From assembly GCA_014238205.1 (NCBI GenBank), contig JABABM010000020.1:1-43221 (forward strand): 43,221 nt of DNA, in the 5' to 3' direction. Origin of the DNA: Phycisphaerales bacterium. Lineage in GTDB: Bacteria; Planctomycetota; Phycisphaerae; Phycisphaerales; SM1A02. Both the position numbers and the translations under genes were made by a program. The notes under the pieces are model-generated. The model was not told where the DNA came from. It worked only from the letters and a program-made list of their open reading frames with translations, and did no database searches. Of this stretch, positions 38,364-43,221 are shown in pieces (within the stretch, counting starts at the first letter, position 1; each line of letters starts with the position of its first letter).

Positions 38364-39658
38364 AGCTGGTCCTGCTGCTGCTGCTGGGACAGGCTGCGCC
38401 GGCTGTCGAACCCGGCACGTGGTCGACGTCTGCCCTCCTCATCGAGCAACACTGCAGTGCCTGCCACAGGGACGACGGCGCAGCCCCCTTCACCCTCCTG
38501 ACCTACGACGATGTCAAGCGACGTCGCAGCTTCATCGCGAGCGTGCTCAAGCAGAAACTGATGCCCCCATGGCTGCCCGCCAGCAGCGGCCTTGATCTTC
38601 ACGGCAACCGGACCATGCCGGAGGAGGATCGAACGCAATTGATTTCCTGGTTGGAAGCAGGTGCGCCGGTTGGAACCGGCGATGCACCGCCACCGATCAA
38701 GCCCATGATCCCGATGCCGTTCCCCGAGGAGTCGATCGCGGTCGAGATGACGGAACCATTCATCATCCCGGCCGAAACGGTCGAGACCGAGCACCGCTAT
38801 CACGAGGACACCTGGTCCTTCGTCATGCCCGTCGAAAACAAGGCCCCCCTGCGAATTCGTGGATTCGGCTGGGAAACCACAGCCCCGGAGGCAGTGCACA
38901 CGATCACGCTGCTCTTCGATGGACAGGGCCGGGGCAGGGAACGTGACAAGTACGACCCGAGACCCGGTTACGAGATGACCGGCGACCTGAACCGGGACGT
39001 GTCCGGTACGAATGGAGGTGTCGGCATCGGAATGGACCGGATGATCCTTCCCAAGGGCTTCCACTGGTCACTGCCAGCCAATGCAGACCTGGTTGCCGAC
39101 GTGCGATACCGACCAATCGGTCGAGAAGTCCAACTGAACGACACGATCCACCTGTTCCCCACCGAGGAAGAGGATTCAAGAGAGATCATTGCAGTTCTTA
39201 CAGCGGTCAATCGCCTGAAGGTTCCCGTCGGTGAAACGGACCATGTCGCCGAGGACCGGTTCACGCTGCCTGCAGCCATGGATGTCGTCGCCATCCTGCC
39301 CAAGGCACGCAACGAGTGTCGATCGATGCAGCTCTCGGCCATCCTGCCCGATGGTGACACACGAATCCTGCTCGATATCCCCCAGTGGGATGGACACTTC
39401 CGAAGGCCGTTCGTCCTTGAGGACGTCCTGCACCTGCCAGCCGGCACGACGCTGCACAGCCGGTTCGTCATAGACAACTCGACACAGAACCCACGCAATC
39501 CCTTCGATCCCCCGGAAGATCTTCGCATCGGCAAACGAACCGGCGCCGCCGCCTTCACGCTCCTTGGAGCAGGCACGGATCAAGCGGGCAGTGATGCCCT
39601 TGTTGAACTGAGCCAGTGGACGATGGATCGCAGGGGAAGCCGAACACGCAAGCCCTGA
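38360..39658 (+). CDS. Cytochrome c / Cu(II) ascorbate-dependent monooxygenase-like protein
   Basis: The protein has 432 residues. A short signal peptide (KLVLLLLLGQAAPA) is followed by a monohaem cytochrome c domain with EQHCSACH (C32, C35, H36) and LMPPW as a possible distal ligand region. From about 115 the chain resembles the peptidylglycine alpha-hydroxylating-monooxygenase-like domain of planctomycete fusion proteins, ending in the characteristic LPAGTTLHSRFVIDNSTQNPRNP (in pieces: LPAGTTLHSRF and DNSTQNPRNP). Histidine residues such as AVHTIT could bind copper. The ATG overlaps the stop of the redoxin lipoprotein. Oxidation of an extracytoplasmic substrate is plausible; the substrate is unknown. 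Confidence 0.82.
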   Translation: MKLVLLLLLGQAAPAVEPGTWSTSALLIEQHCSACHRDDGAAPFTLLTYDDVKRRRSFIASVLKQKLMPPWLPASSGLDLHGNRTMPEEDRTQLISWLEAGAPVGTGDAPPPIKPMIPMPFPEESIAVEMTEPFIIPAETVETEHRYHEDTWSFVMPVENKAPLRIRGFGWETTAPEAVHTITLLFDGQGRGRERDKYDPRPGYEMTGDLNRDVSGTNGGVGIGMDRMILPKGFHWSLPANADLVADVRYRPIGREVQLNDTIHLFPTEEEDSREIIAVLTAVNRLKVPVGETDHVAEDRFTLPAAMDVVAILPKARNECRSMQLSAILPDGDTRILLDIPQWDGHFRRPFVLEDVLHLPAGTTLHSRFVIDNSTQNPRNPFDPPEDLRIGKRTGAAAFTLLGAGTDQAGSDALVELSQWTMDRRGSRTRKP

Positions 39659-39667
39659 AGTGCTTCG

Positions 39668-40672
39668 TCAGTGCGCCTCGTCCTGGATGCGCTTTACCAG
39701 ATCAGGATCATCCGGAAGCAGGCCTGACCCTGCAAGCCTCGGGACCACCTCGACCCAGATTGGCTCCACGTGGAAGACACGGTGGAAGATCGGCAAGGCT
39801 TCGTCCACCTTGCCGGCACCGACGAGGGAGACGGCGTACCAGAAGGGAATCTCGATGATCTGTGGCGCCAGTTGTTCAGCCGTCTTGAACTCCTTCGCCG
39901 CCAGTTCGAAATCACCATGGCTGATTGCCACGTCGCCGTCATTCATGTGGTTGTAGGCACGCTGGACCTGGACCAGTCGCTTCAGTTCCTGCACGGGCTG
40001 TGGATGGTCCTCTACGCGCAGGTCGAAGACCCGGTCATTCCATGGCGAACCGGAGGATTCGCCCTTGACGATGAGCATCGCGGCCGACTGTCTTCCGCGA
40101 ATATCACCGCCCTCGTTCTCCGCAGCCTCAAGCGCCGCGACCATGCGCGCCGCCATGTCACCCTTTGTCGAGCGATAGGCCTCGGCCATCGCATCCCAGA
40201 CCGTGTCCTTCTCCATGAGGTTGGCCTGCACGGAGAACTGGTGCTCGGCATCGACGATCTGTCCTGCCATGGGGATGCAGTCGGCTCCCGTAAACGCCAT
40301 GACACGACCCTGTGAATCGATCATGGCGACCTGGCGAAGTTCCCGGCCCTCGTCACTGACCAGCAGGCCCTTGAGCGCATCGGGCGCGCTGATACCGGCC
40401 CGCATCATGTCAAGGCCGAGTGGGCCGTAGTTGGGATTCACGAGTGATTGGGTCGCCACCGCGCCCACGTCAGCCTCGGCCCAGGTGACGATGGAGCCAA
40501 CCGAGAACCAGTGCGACTGCACTGCCACACCAAGTTGACCGCTGGCAGGATCGCGGGCCACGATCGAGTAGGTCGTGACCAGTGGTTCACGGATCCCGGC
40601 CTTCTCAACGGTTGAAGAGGTTGAACACCCTGCCAACAGCAGGCAGGCCAGGATTGCATGAAGTACTCGCAT
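39668..40672 (-). CDS. DUF1028 (Ntn-hydrolase-like) lipoprotein with TPR-like tail
   Basis: The protein has 334 residues with a lipobox LLAGC. The DUF1028 domain occupies about residues 33-220: TTYSIVARDPASGQLGVAVQS, ADVGAVATQSLVNPNYGPLGLD, then TGADCIPMAGQI and GDIRGRQSAAMLI. This fold is related to Ntn hydrolases, but no enzyme activity is established for most members. Residues 235-330 are helical with TPR character (GDFELAAKEFKTAEQLAPQ; GKVDEALPIFHRVFHVEP). It is the only minus-strand gene between 29444 and 42801. It is convergent with the cytochrome gene (9-base gap) and divergent from the Cys-rich repeat gene. Confidence 0.9.
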   Translation of the reverse strand: MRVLHAILACLLLAGCSTSSTVEKAGIREPLVTTYSIVARDPASGQLGVAVQSHWFSVGSIVTWAEADVGAVATQSLVNPNYGPLGLDMMRAGISAPDALKGLLVSDEGRELRQVAMIDSQGRVMAFTGADCIPMAGQIVDAEHQFSVQANLMEKDTVWDAMAEAYRSTKGDMAARMVAALEAAENEGGDIRGRQSAAMLIVKGESSGSPWNDRVFDLRVEDHPQPVQELKRLVQVQRAYNHMNDGDVAISHGDFELAAKEFKTAEQLAPQIIEIPFWYAVSLVGAGKVDEALPIFHRVFHVEPIWVEVVPRLAGSGLLPDDPDLVKRIQDEAH

Positions 40673-40821
40673 GAATGGCTCCTTTGGACGCGTGGATGAT
40701 ACCCAGAGCGGCCCTCAAGACCCTTGGAGGCCAAACATGCATTTCATGCTTGAACCCTTGGCTCCAATCCAGCAGAATGGGCTCGTCGTACGACCGGCCC
40801 TCGGGCCGAGGGGAGAGGAAG

Positions 40822-42801
40822 ATGAAGAGCGATCGATCCAACGCGTGGCGCTCCATGCTTTTCATAGTGTGCTCGTTGTTCCTGGTCACGGGAATGGCCT
40901 TGGGCGATCCATGTGATGACGATCCCTGCTACGACTGGGACTGCCCTGACTTCGATGAGTGCGCGTGCGGCTGGGCCGACCCGTGCGATCCAAGTTGCGG
41001 TGGAGATCCGTGTGATCCATCCTGCGGTGGAGATCCGTGTGATCCGGCATGCGGTGGAGATCCGTGTGATCCGGCATGCGGTGGTGGCGATCCATGCGAC
41101 TGTGGCTGGGAAGATCCATGCAACTGCCCGGGATGGGAATGCATTGATTGGTGCCCAGGCAGCGATCCATGCAGTGAAAACTGCGTGACGGATCCCTGCG
41201 CCGATCCAAATGGTGATTGCTATGACGTCTGTGATTGCACGTACTGTCAGGACCCCGACTGCCCGGACTACGACGAGTGCTACTGCTACGGGGGCACACT
41301 TGAATGCAACCCGCTGTGCGAGTTCTACAACGGCCCCTGCAACCCCGAATGCCCCGAGTACATCCCATGCAACCCGGAATGCGATGATTATGACCACTGC
41401 TCCTGCTACCCCTGCGACTCGGGCTGTGGCGGCGACGATCCATGCAATCCAGAATGCGGTGGTGATCCCTGCGATCCGGACTGCGGCGGTGACCCATACT
41501 GTGATCCAGCCTGCGGCGGTGACCCCTGCAGCGCGAAGTGTGGTGGTGATCCCTGCGTCGTATTCGGCGAATGCTGGGACCCCTGCGACACCTCCTGCCC
41601 GGACTACGACCCCTGCCTCTGTGATCCACCCAGTTGTACTCCTCCAGTCAATGATGATTGTGAAGACTACACCGGCCTCTTCGATGGATTTACAACCTTC
41701 GACACCACCAATGCAACAACCGGTCCCCCACAGGGTGATTTCGATCAGTGCGAGAATTTCGGGAACATCAATGTCTACAACGACATCTGGTACAAGTACG
41801 TCCCGGAATGTTCAGGGACTCTCACTCTCTCAACCTGCGACGAAGCACCATTCGATACCCGGATCGCCTTGTACGACGCACCACCCTGCGACGATGGCGG
41901 CCAGATGCTTGACTGCAATGACGATGGACCCGGGTGCAGCAACTACACCTCCATCCTCCAGTTCGAGGTGACAGGTGATACACCCTACATCGTCAGGCTC
42001 GGCTCCTATGGCGGGGGCGGTGGAGGTGGCGGCCGCATCTTTGTCCAGTGTGTCGCCCCACCCAATGACTGCCAGGACGATCTCCCGGACTGCCCCTCCG
42101 ACATCAATGACGATGGCACCACCGACGTGCTGGATCTTCTCGGGGTTCTTGATGGGTGGGGTCAAACCGGTCCGCCACGCCCCGCAGGCGACTGTGCACC
42201 GGGTGACACGGGCGACTGCGTAGTCGATGTCCTCGACCTGCTGGAAGTCATCAGTGCATGGGGATCCTGCAACTGCACCGATCCCTGCAACCCCGACTGT
42301 GACAACTACGATCCATGCCACCCTGACTGCGGAGGAGATCCCTGCGAGTGTGGATTCGGTGATCCCTGCGAATGCGGCTGGGGCGATCCCTGCGAATGCG
42401 GTTGGAGCGATCCATGCGATCCGGATTGTGGTGGTGACCCCGACTGTGATCCAGCCTGCCCGGACTACGATCCGTGCTACTGCGATCCAGATCCATGCAA
42501 TCCCGACTGCCCGGAATACGACGAGTGCGATTGCGACCCCGATCCGTGCAATCCCGACTGCTACACCTACGACGAGTGCTACTGCAACCCGGATCCATGC
42601 AACGAAATCTGCCCGGACTACGACGAGTGCGAATGCAACCCCGATCCATGCAACTACGACTGTCCGGACTACGACCCGTGCGCATGCGGCGATGGAGATC
42701 CGTGTGAATGCGGCTGGGGCGACCCCTGCGAGTGCGGTTGGGGTGATCCATGCGAATGCGGCTGGGGTGATCCCTGCGAATGCTTTGGTGACTGCCCCTG
42801 A
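40822..42801 (+). CDS. Secreted Asp-Pro-Cys repeat protein with central beta domain and dockerin-like module
   Basis: The protein has 659 residues from the ATG at 40822 (GGGGAGAGGAAG upstream); the longer reading from 40675 lacks a site and adds no signal peptide. After the signal peptide (SMLFIVCSLFLVTGMALG) come about 245 residues built on D-P-C units such as GGDPCDPAC (9 residues) and variants with CPDYDEC. A beta-rich domain of about 140 residues (VNDDCEDYTGLFDG to GGRIFVQC) resembles PPC-like extracellular domains. A double dockerin-like module follows (INDDGTTDVLDLLGVLDGWG; VVDVLDLLEVISAWG), then more D-P-C repeats, ending in four perfect or near-perfect GDPCECGW octads. It is probably an extracellular, disulfide- or metal-stabilised protein. 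No known family covers the repeats. Confidence 0.85.
   Translation: MKSDRSNAWRSMLFIVCSLFLVTGMALGDPCDDDPCYDWDCPDFDECACGWADPCDPSCGGDPCDPSCGGDPCDPACGGDPCDPACGGGDPCDCGWEDPCNCPGWECIDWCPGSDPCSENCVTDPCADPNGDCYDVCDCTYCQDPDCPDYDECYCYGGTLECNPLCEFYNGPCNPECPEYIPCNPECDDYDHCSCYPCDSGCGGDDPCNPECGGDPCDPDCGGDPYCDPACGGDPCSAKCGGDPCVVFGECWDPCDTSCPDYDPCLCDPPSCTPPVNDDCEDYTGLFDGFTTFDTTNATTGPPQGDFDQCENFGNINVYNDIWYKYVPECSGTLTLSTCDEAPFDTRIALYDAPPCDDGGQMLDCNDDGPGCSNYTSILQFEVTGDTPYIVRLGSYGGGGGGGGRIFVQCVAPPNDCQDDLPDCPSDINDDGTTDVLDLLGVLDGWGQTGPPRPAGDCAPGDTGDCVVDVLDLLEVISAWGSCNCTDPCNPDCDNYDPCHPDCGGDPCECGFGDPCECGWGDPCECGWSDPCDPDCGGDPDCDPACPDYDPCYCDPDPCNPDCPEYDECDCDPDPCNPDCYTYDECYCNPDPCNEICPDYDECECNPDPCNYDCPDYDPCACGDGDPCECGWGDPCECGWGDPCECGWGDPCECFGDCP
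40984..41098 (+). repeat. 27-base coding repeat (GGDPCDPAC units)
   Basis: Tandem near-identical units of 27 bases beginning GGTGGAGATCCGTGTGATCC encode GGDPCDPSC or GGDPCDPAC. At least four copies follow each other, the first part of the large repeat protein. The period is a multiple of three, so unit gain or loss keeps the frame. Confidence 0.85.
42692..42788 (+). repeat. 24-base coding repeat (GDPCECGW units)
   Basis: Successive 24-base units encode GDPCECGW near the C-terminus of the repeat protein; third-codon positions vary (gatccatgc, gacccctgc, gatccctgc), so the amino-acid sequence is conserved more than the DNA. A shorter run of the same unit lies at about 42344-42412. Confidence 0.83.
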
Positions 42802-42813
42802 TCACGGGACATG

Positions 42814-43221
42814 TCAGTCTGCATTTCGTAGGAAATTGGCGACATGCGCAAAGCGGGCATCAAGAAATGTCCTGACATCGCCGTCAATACCACACAGGTC
42901 CATTGATTCCTTCATGCATGCAAGCCACTGGTCACGCATCGCCTCGTCGATGGAAAATGGTGCATGCCTCATCCGCAGCCTCGGGTGACCATGCTCGGCC
43001 ACGTAGAGCTGCGGGCCTCCAAGCCAACCCGAGAGGAACATGAAGAACTTCTCCTGCATTGGTTCCAGCTCACTTGCATGCAACGCACGAAGGTCCGCAT
43101 ACGCCGAATTCGTATCCATGCAGGCATAGAAGGCGTTGGCCAGGGCACGCACGGCATTCTCACCCCCCACCGCCTCGTAGGGCGTGTGGTCGGCATGAAA
43201 GGATGGTGCATCCTGGACAGG
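42814..43221 (-). CDS. Group II truncated haemoglobin (5' end outside window)
   Basis: The frame is open to the right edge; at least 135 codons are visible. The visible start reads PVQDAPSFHADHTPYEAVGGENAV, given here as HTPYEAVGGENAV, matching the N-terminus of group II truncated haemoglobins. Other landmarks are FYACMD, FFMFLSGWLGGPQLYVAEHGHPRLRMRHAPF with the proximal histidine in HGHPRLRMRH, and RDQWLACM with the conserved Trp of helix G. An in-frame GTG at 43170 would cut off the PYEAVGG motif, so the true start lies upstream. Such proteins bind oxygen or nitric oxide. It is convergent with the repeat-protein gene, 12 bases apart. Confidence 0.9.
   Translation of the reverse strand, partial: PVQDAPSFHADHTPYEAVGGENAVRALANAFYACMDTNSAYADLRALHASELEPMQEKFFMFLSGWLGGPQLYVAEHGHPRLRMRHAPFSIDEAMRDQWLACMKESMDLCGIDGDVRTFLDARFAHVANFLRNAD

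Noticed and set aside
40984-41098. Short direct repeats that could suggest a CRISPR array
   Set aside because: The units are in-frame 27-base coding repeats without spacers of unrelated sequence, and no cas gene is near.
40744-41397. Long minus-strand frame rich in Ala, Ile and Val opposite the repeat protein
   Set aside because: It results from the repeated codons of the plus-strand D-P-C array; there is no independent start site or domain.
42251-42805. Minus-strand frame rich in Arg and Asp opposite the C-terminal repeats
   Set aside because: It is a shadow of the repeat array with no ribosome site or family similarity.

Overview
The window looks like a stretch of core chromosome from a marine planctomycete of the class Phycisphaerae or a close relative. 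The base composition is moderately GC-rich. Several secreted proteins carry dockerin-like modules of the form D-x-N-x-D-G-x-x-x-V-x-D-L-L-x-V-I-x-x-W-G, which are frequent in Phycisphaerae. Other pointers are a MoxR/DUF58/VWA cluster, a protein combining a c-type haem domain with a Cu-monooxygenase-like domain, a YHYH protein and a B12-dependent ribonucleotide reductase. The lineage is inferred from this protein repertoire only; there is no rRNA in the window. I see no insertion sequence, prophage, CRISPR array or integrase.

Layout. (1) Positions 1-14368 form one tightly packed minus-strand array of ten genes, read from right to left: ribF, an NrnA-like DHH phosphoesterase, a small membrane protein, a DUF4175-like coiled-coil membrane protein, an iron-type ABC solute-binding lipoprotein, a permease fused to an NHL beta-propeller, a 971-residue VWA membrane protein, a MoxR ATPase, a DUF58 protein and a BatA-like VWA protein that runs off the left edge. 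Most junctions are overlaps of 1-4 bases or gaps of a few bases. (2) Positions 14459-21630, plus strand: a large NAD-dependent glutamate dehydrogenase, a secreted protein with a CX4CH motif, and two lipoproteins that share a paralogous domain. (3) Positions 21632-24962, minus strand: a UvrD/PcrA helicase followed by queG. (4) Positions 24963-25492: an AT-rich divergent promoter region and a long structured leader that partly resembles a cobalamin riboswitch, ahead of nrdJ (25493-29068). A hairpin-rich stretch and a strong intrinsic terminator follow. (5) Positions 29444-30238: an orphan nuoA, a small membrane protein and tRNA-Pro(UGG). (6) Positions 30383-42801, mostly plus strand: exported proteins, namely a subtilisin-like protease with dockerin modules, a VOC protein, a metallophosphoesterase with two LamG-like repeats and a dockerin, a YHYH protein with an N-terminal dockerin, a thioredoxin-like lipoprotein overlapping a cytochrome c/Cu-monooxygenase-like gene, a DUF1028 lipoprotein on the minus strand, and a striking Asp-Pro-Cys repeat protein. 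(7) A group II truncated haemoglobin enters from the right edge.

How the genes fit together. MoxR, DUF58 and VWA proteins usually act as an AAA+ chaperone system for envelope or metal-enzyme maturation. The iron-type transporter genes lie inside that array without an ATPase gene. The uvrD/nrdJ divergent pair and queG belong to DNA and RNA maintenance; both nrdJ and queG products use cobalamin, which makes the structured nrdJ leader notable. The right third is an envelope and secretion region in which four exported proteins share the dockerin-like module, while no cohesin is visible.
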